From assembly GCA_033344815.1 (NCBI GenBank), contig JAWPMR010000001.1, positions 3,582,136-3,646,135 of the forward strand: a stretch of 64,000 bases of DNA. Direction: 5' to 3'. This DNA comes from Paracoccaceae bacterium. Its GTDB lineage: Bacteria > Pseudomonadota > Alphaproteobacteria > Rhodobacterales > Rhodobacteraceae. Shown here in pieces: positions 1 to 9,064 of this stretch (the stretch's first letter is position 1; the number at the start of each line of letters is the position of its first letter). Both the position numbers and the translations under genes were made by a program. Below the pieces are notes generated by a model. That model worked only from the letters and a program-made list of their open reading frames with translations. It had not been told where the DNA came from and did no database searches.

Positions 1-2
1 CT

Positions 3-725
3 TACAACACGGCTGTGGATCGGCCCGGTGCGGCACCGTTGCCTCCGAATGCACAAAATCTGCTCGGCACGGATGGAACCAAACGCGATGTGCTGGCACG
101 GGTGATCCATGGCTTTCGATTGTCTATTCTGTTCACGTTGCTGGTCACCGGCGCGGCGAGTTTGATCGGGATCATTGCGGGCGCTGTGCAGGGCTTCTTT
201 GGCGGCAAGACCGACCTGATTTTTCAGCGCTTCATAGAAATATGGTCCTCGACGCCATCGCTCTATGTGATCATAATTATGTTCGCCATTCTGGGGCGAA
301 GTTTCTGGTTACTCGTTATATTGCTGGTGCTGTTCAGTTGGACATCCCTTGTGGGCGTGGTGCGTGCCGAGTTCTTACGCGCGCGCAACCTCGAATACGT
401 ACGCGCGGCGCGCGCGCTTGGCGTCGGGAACCTGACCATCATGTTCCGTCACATGCTGCCGAATGCGATGGTCGCCATGCTGACCATGTTGCCATTTATC
501 ATCACGGGCACCATTTCCACATTGGCAATTCTTGACTTCCTTGGCTTTGGATTGCCGTCTTCTGCGCCCTCCCTGGGCGAATTGACCCTACAGGCGAAAC
601 AGAACCTGCAAGCGCCTTGGCTTGCCTTCACAGCCTTTTTCACCTTTGCGATCATGCTGTCGCTTCTGGTGTTCATCTTTGAAGGTATCCGGGATGCCTT
701 TGACCCTCGAAAGACATTTTCCTGA
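3..725 (+). CDS. yejE: Peptide ABC transporter permease, YejE type (5' end cut by window)
   Basis: Inner-membrane permease of a peptide-type (YejABEF-like) ABC importer. The frame is open to the left edge, so the true start lies outside the window; 240 residues are visible. The first visible part carries the family signature LLGTD...RDVLARVI, followed by about five hydrophobic segments. The cytoplasmic EAA loop is near residues 135-165 (RAARALGVGN...HMLPNA), and the C-terminus ends in RDAFDPRK as in YejE. It is followed after 22 bases by the ATPase gene, so the two are probably one operon. The YejE assignment rests on recalled family similarity; a general DppC-type permease is the alternative. 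Confidence 0.85.
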   Translation, partial: YNTAVDRPGAAPLPPNAQNLLGTDGTKRDVLARVIHGFRLSILFTLLVTGAASLIGIIAGAVQGFFGGKTDLIFQRFIEIWSSTPSLYVIIIMFAILGRSFWLLVILLVLFSWTSLVGVVRAEFLRARNLEYVRAARALGVGNLTIMFRHMLPNAMVAMLTMLPFIITGTISTLAILDFLGFGLPSSAPSLGELTLQAKQNLQAPWLAFTAFFTFAIMLSLLVFIFEGIRDAFDPRKTFS

Positions 726-747
726 TGCAGAACTGTGTAAAGATGTC

Positions 748-2328
748 ATGAGCGCACTTCTGGAAGTCAAAGATCTGCGTGTCAGTTTTCGTCAGGATGG
801 CGCGCTGACCGAGGCTGTCAAAGGTGTGAGTTTCGCGGTTGAACGCGGAGAGACTGTAGCGCTGGTCGGAGAATCCGGCTCGGGCAAATCCGTATCCGCC
901 CTTTCGACAGTATCCCTGCTGGGCGAAAGCGCTGTCGTCTCCGGTTCCGTCACCTATGACGGTCAGCAGATGATCGGGGCGGATGAAACGCGCCTGCGCA
1001 AAGTGCGCGGCAATGACATCAGTTTCATATTTCAGGAACCGATGACATCGCTCAACCCGCTGCACACTATTGAGAAGCAGCTTGGCGAAAGCCTTGCCCT
1101 TCATCAGGGTCTTGCAGGGGCAGCGGCGCGTGCGCGTATCTTGGAATTGCTCGAACAGGTCGGAATTCAGGACGCTGAGGCGCGAATTGGCAGCTACCCA
1201 CACCAGCTCTCTGGTGGGCAACGTCAGCGGGTCATGATCGCCATGGCGCTTGCAAATGAACCCGATGTACTGATCGCGGATGAGCCTACCACAGCGCTGG
1301 ATGTGACCATTCAGGCGCAAATCCTGGATCTGCTCAAGGACCTCAAAGATCGGCTGGGCATGGGGTTGTTGTTCATAACCCATGACCTCGGCATCGTGCG
1401 GCGCATCGCGGATCGGGTGTGTGTCATGCAAAACGGTGTCATTGTCGAAACAGGCCCGACTCGTGAAATTTTTGACACTCCGCAGCATGCCTACACAAAG
1501 AAATTGCTGGGCGCGGAACCTTCCGGTGCGCCTGCGCCGCTTGCGGCCAATGCTGAGATCATCGCGAAAACTGAGAACCTCAAAATATGGTTTCCGATCC
1601 AGGCTGGTCTGTTGCGCCGCACCGTGGGCCACGTCAAAGCGGTGAACGACGCAAGTTTGACTGTACGCGCGGGCGAAACCATCGGGATTGTGGGCGAAAG
1701 TGGGTCCGGGAAAACTACGCTGGCTCTGGCCATCATGCGGTTGATCGCCTCTGAGGGTGAGATCGTCTTCATGGGACAAGACGTGCGCAGATGGTCCACA
1801 CGACAATTGCGTGGCCTGCGCAAGGACATGCAGATCGTGTTTCAGGACCCGTTTGGCAGTTTGAGCCCACGCATGACATGCGCTCAGATTATTTCCGAAG
1901 GGTTGAGCATCCATAATGTGGACGCCGACCGTGACGCGCGTGATCTTGTGCGCGAAGTGATGGTGGAAGTCGGCCTCGATCCCGCAACCATGGACCGGTA
2001 TCCGCATGAATTTTCAGGTGGACAGCGCCAAAGGATCGCCATTGCGCGGGCGATGGTACTGCGACCCCGGCTGTTGGTGTTGGATGAGCCCACATCAGCG
2101 TTGGATATGACCGTTCAGGTTCAGATTGTGGATTTGCTGCGAAATCTCCAGAAAAAATATGGGCTGGCCTATATTTTCATCAGCCATGATTTGAATGTGG
2201 TGCGTGCCATGTCTCATCAGGTTATGGTCATGAAGCGCGGTGATGTTCTGGAAACCGGAAACGTGGATGCGATTTTTGATACACCATCGCACGAATATAC
2301 CCGCACGCTGCTACAGGCCACAGCCTGA
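748..2328 (+). CDS. yejF: Peptide ABC transporter ATPase with two fused nucleotide-binding domains, YejF type
   Basis: Cytoplasmic ATPase (526 residues) that would power the YejE-type permease upstream. Two complete ATPase domains lie in tandem. The first has Walker A GESGSGKS, signature LSGGQRQR and Walker B LLIADEPTT. The second has Walker A GESGSGKT, signature FSGGQRQR and Walker B LLVLDEPTS. I start at the ATG at 748, because the first residues MSALLEVKDLRVSF begin the domain correctly. The open frame extends to 622 but that part overlaps yejE. The stop lies 5 bases from the convergent hemN stop. A single fused protein rather than a DppD/DppF pair is typical of YejF. Confidence 0.9.
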   Translation: MSALLEVKDLRVSFRQDGALTEAVKGVSFAVERGETVALVGESGSGKSVSALSTVSLLGESAVVSGSVTYDGQQMIGADETRLRKVRGNDISFIFQEPMTSLNPLHTIEKQLGESLALHQGLAGAAARARILELLEQVGIQDAEARIGSYPHQLSGGQRQRVMIAMALANEPDVLIADEPTTALDVTIQAQILDLLKDLKDRLGMGLLFITHDLGIVRRIADRVCVMQNGVIVETGPTREIFDTPQHAYTKKLLGAEPSGAPAPLAANAEIIAKTENLKIWFPIQAGLLRRTVGHVKAVNDASLTVRAGETIGIVGESGSGKTTLALAIMRLIASEGEIVFMGQDVRRWSTRQLRGLRKDMQIVFQDPFGSLSPRMTCAQIISEGLSIHNVDADRDARDLVREVMVEVGLDPATMDRYPHEFSGGQRQRIAIARAMVLRPRLLVLDEPTSALDMTVQVQIVDLLRNLQKKYGLAYIFISHDLNVVRAMSHQVMVMKRGDVLETGNVDAIFDTPSHEYTRTLLQATA

Positions 2329-2333
2329 TGGTG

Positions 2334-3689
2334 TCATACTGCGGTTGCGTGACCCGCGGTTGACATATCATAGGCGTCAAAATGTCTGGCCATATTTCGT
2401 GCGAGTGGCTGCGCTTCCGGTTTGATGTGAAGGCCATCTTCGCTCAGACGCACCATGTCGCCAAACCGTCCGGCCAAGTCTTGAAGCAATCGGGCGGCCA
2501 AAGCCGTATCATCAGGGAATTCGGCCGCGACACTGCGATTATTCACGCCGAAATCACACAGGATGCTTTCTATGATGCGCGCGCGCAGTTTGTCCTCGCG
2601 CGTCAAAGCGTGTCCTTTGTGGGTCGCGAAGCCGCCGGCACCAATTGCCGCTGCATAGTCGGACGTTGCGCCGTAATTCTGCGCAAATCCCTGAGGATAA
2701 CGAGAAATCGCTGATGCCCCCAAGCCAATCAGAACACTTGAAGGATCATCAGTATACCCTTGAAAGCTTCGTCTTAGATTTCCAGATTCTGCGGCCTTTG
2801 TCAGGCTATCTTCCGGTCTTGCGAAATGATCGATACCGACCTGGCGGTACCCGTCCCAGTCGAGCAAGCGACGGCCAGTTTCGAAGAGCGCCAGACGTTT
2901 CTCTGGGGTTGGAAGGGTATCACTTGGAATCATGCATTGTCTGCGCGCCATCCAGGGCACATGTGCATAGCCATAAAGGGCAACGCGATCGGGATTGAGC
3001 GTCAGTAATTTTTGCACCGACGTAGCAATGCGTGTTTCGTTCTGATGGGGCAGACCAAACAGAATATCGGCGTTTAGAGATTTGACGTTTGACGCTCGCA
3101 AGGTTTCGGTGGCATCCCGTGTTACTTCGAAACCCTGAATGCGCCCAATGGTTGATTGTATTTCCGGATCGAAGTCCTGAACCCCGATACAGGCCCGTGT
3201 CAGTCCCGCGCGCACCAGGGCATCAATACGCGCCGAATCGATCTCTTTTACGTCAATCTCAACCGAAAAATCGGCGTCAGGCGCCAAAGGAGCGATTTTG
3301 TCTATGGCATCGGACAAGGCATCAATCATTTCGGCGGACAGCAAGGTGGGCGTGCCGCCACCCCAATGCATACGACTTAACGTCACACCCTCGGGCAGGA
3401 ATTGCCCAAGCAGGGCTACTTCCTGTCGAACAGTCTCAACGTACTTTGCAATTGGTGACAGGGTCGGTGCACCCTGCGTGCGGCAGGCGCAAAACCAGCA
3501 TAGACTGCGACAAAACGGGATATGCAGATAAAGTGAAATCGTGCTGTGTGCCGGGATGGACGCGATCCATGACTGAACATGCCCACTGGCGACATCAGTG
3601 TTGAAGTGGGGCGCTGTGGGATAACTTGTATAACGCGGTACCATCGCGTCAAAAAGCCCCAGCTTGGCTAGCTTGGACGACATGTGCAT
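2334..3689 (-). CDS. hemN: Oxygen-independent coproporphyrinogen III oxidase
   Basis: Radical SAM enzyme (451 residues) that converts coproporphyrinogen III to protoporphyrinogen IX without oxygen, in haem synthesis. The [4Fe-4S] motif is visible near residues 57-64 as HIPFCRSLCWFC, a CX3CX2C arrangement. The N-terminus (RYTSYPTAPHF) and the GGGTPTLL motif are typical of HemN rather than of the HemW relatives. An in-frame ATG two codons downstream is an alternative start. It is transcribed away from fnrL, and the gap between them holds one FNR box, so induction at low oxygen is likely. The window also encodes the aerobic counterpart hemF. Confidence 0.93.
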   Translation of the reverse strand: MHMSSKLAKLGLFDAMVPRYTSYPTAPHFNTDVASGHVQSWIASIPAHSTISLYLHIPFCRSLCWFCACRTQGAPTLSPIAKYVETVRQEVALLGQFLPEGVTLSRMHWGGGTPTLLSAEMIDALSDAIDKIAPLAPDADFSVEIDVKEIDSARIDALVRAGLTRACIGVQDFDPEIQSTIGRIQGFEVTRDATETLRASNVKSLNADILFGLPHQNETRIATSVQKLLTLNPDRVALYGYAHVPWMARRQCMIPSDTLPTPEKRLALFETGRRLLDWDGYRQVGIDHFARPEDSLTKAAESGNLRRSFQGYTDDPSSVLIGLGASAISRYPQGFAQNYGATSDYAAAIGAGGFATHKGHALTREDKLRARIIESILCDFGVNNRSVAAEFPDDTALAARLLQDLAGRFGDMVRLSEDGLHIKPEAQPLARNMARHFDAYDMSTAGHATAV

Positions 3690-3723
3690 GATAGTGATAT
3701 AGAAGGGTGAGTGTCAGCGTTCC

Positions 3724-3737
3724 TTGACACAGATCAA
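3724..3737. promoter_or_regulatory. FNR box between hemN and fnrL
   Basis: The 14 bases TTGACACAGATCAA differ at one position from the FNR/FixK consensus TTGAT-N4-ATCAA. The site is 35 bases upstream of hemN and 15 bases upstream of the fnrL start. It could activate hemN, and its closeness to the fnrL start suggests autoregulation. Confidence 0.85.
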
Positions 3738-3751
3738 AATGGAAATTGGAC

Positions 3752-4495
3752 ATGCAACAATTGGTGTCTCCAGACTTAAAGAGATGCTCGGATTGCCCGA
3801 TCAGACACCGGGCGGTTTGCGCCAAGTGTGACAGCGATGAATTGGAATTGCTGGAAGACATTAAATATTATCGCAGTTTCGCCGCTGGGCAAACTGTGAT
3901 GTGGGCCGGGGATCATATGGATTTTGTGGCGTCAGTAGTGTCCGGGGTCGCGACGCTGACGCAGACCATGGAGGACGGTCGCACGCAGATGGTCGGGCTG
4001 TTGTTGCCGTCTGATTTTGTGGGTCGTCCTGGTCGCGGAGCTGCCGCCTATACTGTTACGGCCACGTCAGATCTGACGATGTGCTGCTTTCGGCGCAAAC
4101 CGTTTGAGCAGATGATCGACACAACGCCTCATATCGCGCACAGGTTGCTGGAAATGACCTTGGATGAGCTTGATGCCGCCCGTGAATGGATGCTGGTTCT
4201 GGGGCGGAAAACGGCGCGCGAAAAAATTGCAAGTCTGTTGTCCATTATCGCACGACGCGACGCCGTTTTGGATAACGAAGCACCGGGCAGGGCGGTTCAA
4301 TTTGATCTGCCTTTGACGCGGGAAGCCATGGCGGATTATCTCGGCCTGACACTGGAGACCGTGAGCCGGCAGATTTCTGCGCTGAAGCGCGACAAGGTTA
4401 TTGCGCTGGCGGGAAAACGCAGTGTCACCGTGCCGGATATGGACAGATTGCTGCAAGAGGCTGGCGATGACAGTGACGGCGGTATGCTTAGCTGA
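3752..4495 (+). CDS. fnrL: FNR-type oxygen-responsive transcriptional regulator
   Basis: Crp/Fnr family activator (247 residues) expected to bind a [4Fe-4S] cluster and DNA when oxygen is low. The N-terminus has CX2CX7CX2C at residues 12, 15, 23 and 26, and a further Cys pair at 111-112 lies where the fourth FNR ligand is expected. A cyclic-nucleotide-like barrel follows. The C-terminal helix-turn-helix contains ADYLGLTLETVSRQ with the E-SR contact pattern of FNR. I use the ATG at 3752; a TTG at 3746 is in frame. Three sites matching its expected target lie at hemN/fnrL and at the uspA/ccoN promoters. Confidence 0.93.
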   Translation: MQQLVSPDLKRCSDCPIRHRAVCAKCDSDELELLEDIKYYRSFAAGQTVMWAGDHMDFVASVVSGVATLTQTMEDGRTQMVGLLLPSDFVGRPGRGAAAYTVTATSDLTMCCFRRKPFEQMIDTTPHIAHRLLEMTLDELDAAREWMLVLGRKTAREKIASLLSIIARRDAVLDNEAPGRAVQFDLPLTREAMADYLGLTLETVSRQISALKRDKVIALAGKRSVTVPDMDRLLQEAGDDSDGGMLS

Positions 4496-4543
4496 CGTAT
4501 TTTTGCCTTGCCAGATACAGGCGCAAAAACCTCGCTGGACGGA

Positions 4544-5380
4544 TCAATGCGCCATGAAAACTGGAACAGTCGTATGTTCAAGCATCTCTCGGGTGGCCCC
4601 GCCCAGAACGGCCTCGCGGAATCTGGAATGGCCGTAACCTCCCATAATCAGCATTTGTGAATTGGTTTCTGTGACATGGCGGCGCAGACGTTCGCTGATT
4701 TTCGCGCCACCACGGGACATGACCTGTATGTCGCACCCAATGTCATGGCGTGACAGCATGACGGCTAATGCACCACCGGGATCAGAGCGGTCCGGAGCGT
4801 GTTCCGGTGGATCGATAATGGCGATATGGACCTCTTTTGCCGCGCGCATCAGGGGGATCGCCGCCCGAACCGCGCGCAGGGCCTCGGCACTTTCGTTCCA
4901 TGCGATGACGATCCGTTCGGGGCGACCAACCGGATCTCCCTCGGGTGCAACGATTGTAGGACAGCCCGCGTCCAGCATCATCGTTTCCAGAATGAGGCTT
5001 TCTTCGGGACTACTGTGATCCCGGTAAGGCAATGGCGAGATACAAAGGTCGGCGAAGCGCGCCGCCCGAGACAAGGGGCGACCTGCGTCCGCAAGTGTTG
5101 TGACTGCCGTTGTCACATTCCAGCGCAGGTTGGAACCTTCGAGCCAGCCTGTAACCTGCGCTTGGATCTCTTTGGCTTGAGTGTCAGCCTGCTGTATCGC
5201 GGCCTGAAGGATGGCTGCATTCGCGCCCACCTCATAGTAATTGCTATGCGAACGGTCCACCCCCACACACATGACTTCCAGATGTGCGTCTTCTGCCTGA
5301 ACCAAACTTGCCGCTTGCTCCAAAGCGAATTTGCTCGTTTCAAACGATGAAAGCGCCGTGAAAATGGTTTTGAAGGCCAT
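4544..5380 (-). CDS. Tandem-domain universal stress protein
   Basis: Cytoplasmic UspA-family protein of 278 residues with two Usp domains. The first begins with FKTIFTALSSFETS. The second is near residues 155-275 and ends with the nucleotide-binding type motif LIMGGYGHSRFRE. Such proteins are induced by energy or redox stress; the exact role here is unknown. It is divergent from ccoN, and the 195-base gap holds two FNR boxes, so low-oxygen control together with the cbb3 oxidase is likely. A Usp gene between fnrL and cco genes is a familiar arrangement in Rhodobacteraceae. Confidence 0.88.
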   Translation of the reverse strand: MAFKTIFTALSSFETSKFALEQAASLVQAEDAHLEVMCVGVDRSHSNYYEVGANAAILQAAIQQADTQAKEIQAQVTGWLEGSNLRWNVTTAVTTLADAGRPLSRAARFADLCISPLPYRDHSSPEESLILETMMLDAGCPTIVAPEGDPVGRPERIVIAWNESAEALRAVRAAIPLMRAAKEVHIAIIDPPEHAPDRSDPGGALAVMLSRHDIGCDIQVMSRGGAKISERLRRHVTETNSQMLIMGGYGHSRFREAVLGGATREMLEHTTVPVFMAH

Positions 5381-5441
5381 CAGTCAACTCCTTGTTCGTT
5401 AGAGTACAGGCTTCAGTATAGCGGCAGGCACTGACGATGCG

Positions 5442-5455
5442 TTGATCGGGATCAG
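5442..5455. promoter_or_regulatory. FNR box, uspA-proximal
   Basis: TTGATCGGGATCAG matches the FNR consensus TTGAT-N4-ATCAA with one mismatch. It lies 62 bases upstream of the minus-strand stress-protein start and 121 bases before the ccoN start, so it may serve the stress-protein gene. Confidence 0.75.
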
Positions 5456-5473
5456 GCAAAAAGCCGTCAAAAC

Positions 5474-5487
5474 TTGATGCAGATCAA
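5474..5487. promoter_or_regulatory. FNR box, ccoN-proximal (perfect consensus)
   Basis: TTGATGCAGATCAA is a perfect TTGAT-N4-ATCAA FNR/FixK site, 89 bases before the ccoN start. It is the likely activator site of the ccoNOQP operon. Confidence 0.88.
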
Positions 5488-5575
5488 GGTTGTTGACAGC
5501 GTTCCGGGCGACACGGGGAGCATATCGAACATCCTTGGGCCTTGCGCGCGAGGCAAAGCGGAAGGGAGCCCCGGA

Positions 5576-7192
5576 ATGACAAGTACCGGAACACTCAACT
5601 ATGTGAAGCTGGTGGTCTTAGCAATCGCCACGCTATTTGCTATGATCGCGGCAAGCTATGCACGCGACATGGCCTATCAGGTTCACATGGTCATTTTCAT
5701 GATTGTCGCGGCGGGGTTGTTCCTTGCAACGCTGCGCGCCACGGACGAGCCGGTGGCGCCGATTGCGACAAACGAATACTTTGATAGCGTCGTCCGTGCA
5801 GGCGTCATCGCCACTGCGTTCTGGGGCGTCGTCGGGTTTCTGGTAGGGGTGGTTATCGCCTTTCAACTGGCGTTTCCGGATCTGAACTTTCGCTGGGCGG
5901 AGGGATATGCCAACTTCGGCAGATTGCGCCCGCTGCATACTTCTGCGGTGATTTTTGCCTTTGGGGGCAACGCTTTGATCGCCACCTCTCTCTTTGTGGT
6001 ACAGCGTACGTCGGCCGCGCGCTTGTGGGGCGGTAACCTCGCGTGGTTCGTCTTTTGGGGGTATCAGCTCTTTATTGTTCTGGCGGCCACGGGCTATCTG
6101 CTCGGTGGTACGCAATCCAAAGAATATGCCGAACCTGAATGGTATGTGGATATTTGGCTGACCATTGTCTGGGTCGCTTATCTGGCGATTTTCGTCGGCA
6201 CGATCGTCAAACGCAAGGAACCACATATCTATGTGGCAAACTGGTTCTTCCTTTCGTTTATCGTCACGGTTGCAATGTTGCACATTGTCAATAACATCTC
6301 GATCCCGGTCTCGATCTGGGGCTCTAAATCCGTGCAGGTCTTTTCCGGCGTGCAGGATGCCATGGTGCAATGGTGGTATGGACATAACGCGGTGGGCTTC
6401 TTTCTGACCGCCGGCTTCCTCGGGATGATGTATTATTTTGTGCCCAAACAGGCCGAACGTCCTGTCTTTTCCTACAAGTTGTCGATCATCCATTTCTGGG
6501 CACTGATCTTCCTTTATATCTGGGCGGGACCGCATCACTTGCACTATACGGCGCTGCCAGATTGGGCAACGACCCTGGGTATGGTCTTTTCGATCATCCT
6601 GTGGATGCCCAGCTGGGGCGGTATGATCAATGGTCTGATGACGCTGCAGGGCGCCTGGGACAAACTGCGCACCGATCCGGTTCTGCGCATGATGGTTACC
6701 TCGCTGGCATTCTACGGGATGTCCACTTTCGAGGGGCCCATGATGTCGATCCGCGCGGTGAATTCCCTGTCGCATTACACGGATTGGACCATCGGTCACG
6801 TGCATTCCGGTGCATTGGGTTGGAACGGCCTGATCACTTTCGGAGCGCTCTACTATCTGGTGCCGGTCCTTTGGAAACGTGAACGCCTCTATTCGCTGTC
6901 ACTGGTCAGCTGGCACTTCTGGCTCGCGACCATCGGCATCGTCCTCTATGCAGCCTCGATGTGGGTGACCGGGATCATGGAAGGCCTGATGTGGCGTGAA
7001 GTTGACGCCAATGGTTTCCTTGTGAATTCTTTCGCAGACACCGTGAGTGCGAAATTCCCGATGTATGTGGTGCGCGGTCTGGGCGGGGTTCTGTTCCTGT
7101 CAGGTGCTTGCATCATGTGCTACAACCTTTGGATGACTGTTCGCGCTGCGCCTGCCAAGGCGGGTCTCGGCACAGTCGTTCCAGCCGAATAA
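5576..7192 (+). CDS. ccoN: cbb3-type cytochrome c oxidase subunit I
   Basis: Catalytic membrane subunit (538 residues) of the high-affinity cbb3 oxidase; it carries haem b and the haem b3-CuB centre and reduces oxygen to water. About 12 hydrophobic segments are visible. Conserved histidine motifs include [36 protein letters not shown] and [12 protein letters not shown]. The start is the ATG at 5576, preceded by GAAGGGAG. An upstream in-frame TTG at 5474 lies inside the FNR box and is rejected. It leads the ccoNOQP operon, with ccoO 11 bases downstream. Confidence 0.96.
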   Translation: MTSTGTLNYVKLVVLAIATLFAMIAASYARDMAYQVHMVIFMIVAAGLFLATLRATDEPVAPIATNEYFDSVVRAGVIATAFWGVVGFLVGVVIAFQLAFPDLNFRWAEGYANFGRLRPLHTSAVIFAFGGNALIATSLFVVQRTSAARLWGGNLAWFVFWGYQLFIVLAATGYLLGGTQSKEYAEPEWYVDIWLTIVWVAYLAIFVGTIVKRKEPHIYVANWFFLSFIVTVAMLHIVNNISIPVSIWGSKSVQVFSGVQDAMVQWWYGHNAVGFFLTAGFLGMMYYFVPKQAERPVFSYKLSIIHFWALIFLYIWAGPHHLHYTALPDWATTLGMVFSIILWMPSWGGMINGLMTLQGAWDKLRTDPVLRMMVTSLAFYGMSTFEGPMMSIRAVNSLSHYTDWTIGHVHSGALGWNGLITFGALYYLVPVLWKRERLYSLSLVSWHFWLATIGIVLYAASMWVTGIMEGLMWREVDANGFLVNSFADTVSAKFPMYVVRGLGGVLFLSGACIMCYNLWMTVRAAPAKAGLGTVVPAE

Positions 7193-7203
7193 GGAGGGAA
7201 CAC

Positions 7204-7929
7204 ATGGCAATCCTTTCAAAACACAAGTTCATTGAAACCAACGCAAGCCTCTTACTGGTCCTCAGCTTTCTGGTGGTCACAATTGGGGGGCTGGTTCAAA
7301 TCGTCCCACTTTTCTACTTGGAAAACACCATCGAGAAAGTAGAGGGCATGCGTCCCTACTCTCCGCTGGAACTGACCGGACGGGACATCTACATTCGTGA
7401 AGGCTGCTATGTTTGTCACAGCCAGATGATCCGGCCCATGCGCGACGAAGTCGAGCGGTACGGCCATTACTCACTGGCGGCAGAATCCATGTATGACCAC
7501 CCTTTCCAGTGGGGGTCCAAACGCACCGGGCCCGATCTGGCACGGGTTGGTGGGCGGTACTCGGACGATTGGCACATTGATCATCTGCGCGATCCTCAAT
7601 CGGTTGTGCCGGAGTCAATCATGCCCAAATACGGGTTCCTCGAACGCACATTGCTGGACGGGGAATACATCGAAGACCTTCTGTCCACGCACGCCCTCGT
7701 CGGGGTTCCCTATACCGATGAAATGATCGAAGCTTCAGTCGCCGATTTCCGCGCACAGGCGGATCCCGACAGTGACTACGATGATATGCTGGAACGCTAT
7801 CCGGGGGCGCAGGTGCGCAACTTTGACGGGGCGCCCGGCACCTCTGAGGCCGATGCCTTGATCGCCTATCTGCAAATGCTCGGCACATTGGTCGATTTCT
7901 CGACCTTCACGCCAGATGCAAGTCGCTGA
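7204..7929 (+). CDS. ccoO: cbb3-type cytochrome c oxidase subunit II (monohaem cytochrome c)
   Basis: Membrane-anchored c-type cytochrome (241 residues) of the cbb3 oxidase, passing electrons to CcoN. One N-terminal membrane helix is near residues 15-38. A single haem c motif CYVCH occupies residues 68-72, and MPKY/MPRY-like methionines later in the protein may give the axial ligand. A ribosome site AAGGAGG precedes the ATG at 7204. It lies between ccoN and ccoQ with short gaps, in one operon. Confidence 0.95.
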   Translation: MAILSKHKFIETNASLLLVLSFLVVTIGGLVQIVPLFYLENTIEKVEGMRPYSPLELTGRDIYIREGCYVCHSQMIRPMRDEVERYGHYSLAAESMYDHPFQWGSKRTGPDLARVGGRYSDDWHIDHLRDPQSVVPESIMPKYGFLERTLLDGEYIEDLLSTHALVGVPYTDEMIEASVADFRAQADPDSDYDDMLERYPGAQVRNFDGAPGTSEADALIAYLQMLGTLVDFSTFTPDASR

Positions 7930-7939
7930 GGGGGCAGAT

Positions 7940-8125
7940 ATGGAAACTTATTCACTTCTACGGGAATTTGCGGACAGTTGGATGCTGCTTCTTTTGTTCC
8001 TCGTCTTTGTTGGCATGATGCTCTGGGTTTTCCGACCCGGCAGCCGCAAATTGCATCAGGACACTGCGAACATTCCCTTTAGAAACGACGACAGACCCGC
8101 CCCAGATCAGGAGGCAGACAAATGA
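7940..8125 (+). CDS. ccoQ: cbb3-type cytochrome c oxidase subunit IV
   Basis: Small membrane protein of 61 residues with one membrane segment near residues 13-31 followed by a charged tail, as in CcoQ/FixQ, which stabilises the cbb3 complex. The start ATG at 7940 follows GAGGGGGCAG. Its last four bases overlap the ccoP start (ATGA), which implies translational coupling. Confidence 0.92.
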   Translation: METYSLLREFADSWMLLLLFLVFVGMMLWVFRPGSRKLHQDTANIPFRNDDRPAPDQEADK

Positions 8126-8985
8126 GCAAGATACCCCCGAAACAAGAGGGCGATCCCAATACCACCGGTCACAGCTGGGATGGCATTGAGGAGTTTGACA
8201 ACCCGATGCCGCGCTGGTGGCTCTGGACTTTCTACGCAACCATAATCTGGGGCGTTCTTTACACAATCGCTTATCCGGCCTGGCCGCTGGTGTCTTCTGC
8301 CACGGCTGGTCTGTTGGGGTATTCAACACGCGGCGAAGTCGCGGTTGAGATTGCCGCCGTCGAAGAGGCCAACGCCGGGATCAATGCGCAATTGGCATCG
8401 GCTGAGTTGACGGAGATTTCGGCCAATCCTGAACTGAACGGCTATGCGGTTTCAGCAGGAGCCGCAGTATTCCGGACCTGGTGCGCGCAGTGCCATGGTT
8501 CTGGTGCCGCAGGCTTTGTCGGCTATCCCAATCTCTTGGATGATGACTGGCTATGGGGCGGGGATATCGAATCCATCCACGCCACAATCGCTCATGGTAT
8601 CCGCAATGAGGAAGATGACGACGCGCGCTATTCAGAAATGCCCGCCTTTGGTGAGATTCTTGAACCAGAGGAAATCGCTCAGGTCGTGAACTATGTAATG
8701 GAACTTTCCGGAGCCGATGCAGACGCAGCCCTGGCTGGTCCGGGCGCTGAACTTTTTGCAGATAACTGTTCGGCCTGCCACGGCGAAAATGGGATGGGGG
8801 ATCGCGATCAGGGCGCCCCTAACCTTACGGATGCCATCTGGCTTTACGGTGGTGACGCAGACTCGCTGACCGAGACTGTGACCTATAGCCGCTATGGCGT
8901 CATGCCACCTTGGACTCAGCGCTTGAGTGAGGCTGAGATAAGGGCGGTCGCGCTCTATGTGCACCAGTTGGGCGGGGGCGAATAA
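8122..8985 (+). CDS. ccoP: cbb3-type cytochrome c oxidase subunit III (dihaem cytochrome c)
   Basis: Membrane-bound dihaem cytochrome c (287 residues), the electron entry subunit of the cbb3 oxidase. One membrane segment lies near residues 33-63. Two haem c motifs are present: CAQCH at 121-125 and CSACH at 216-220. Each is followed by a domain containing a candidate methionine ligand (EMPAF near 172, VMPPW near 260). It overlaps ccoQ by four bases and closes the ccoNOQP operon. Confidence 0.95.
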   Translation: MSKIPPKQEGDPNTTGHSWDGIEEFDNPMPRWWLWTFYATIIWGVLYTIAYPAWPLVSSATAGLLGYSTRGEVAVEIAAVEEANAGINAQLASAELTEISANPELNGYAVSAGAAVFRTWCAQCHGSGAAGFVGYPNLLDDDWLWGGDIESIHATIAHGIRNEEDDDARYSEMPAFGEILEPEEIAQVVNYVMELSGADADAALAGPGAELFADNCSACHGENGMGDRDQGAPNLTDAIWLYGGDADSLTETVTYSRYGVMPPWTQRLSEAEIRAVALYVHQLGGGE

Positions 8986-9064
8986 TCCCGCCGGCTTCAT
9001 CTATTTTGTGGTAGGGCTGTGTCGTAGATCACGACATCTCCCTTCCCAACCCACAAGGACCGCC

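Noticed and set aside
673-2007. 444-codon minus-strand frame opposite yejF
   Set aside because: It is the mirror frame of a clear ATPase gene and carries no motif of its own.
5474-5575. Upstream TTG start for ccoN
   Set aside because: The codon is part of the perfect FNR box, and the extra 34 residues do not fit CcoN; the ATG at 5576 has a ribosome site.
5633-6805. 390-codon minus-strand frame opposite ccoN
   Set aside because: Composition-driven shadow of the oxidase gene, rich in His and Arg with no domain.
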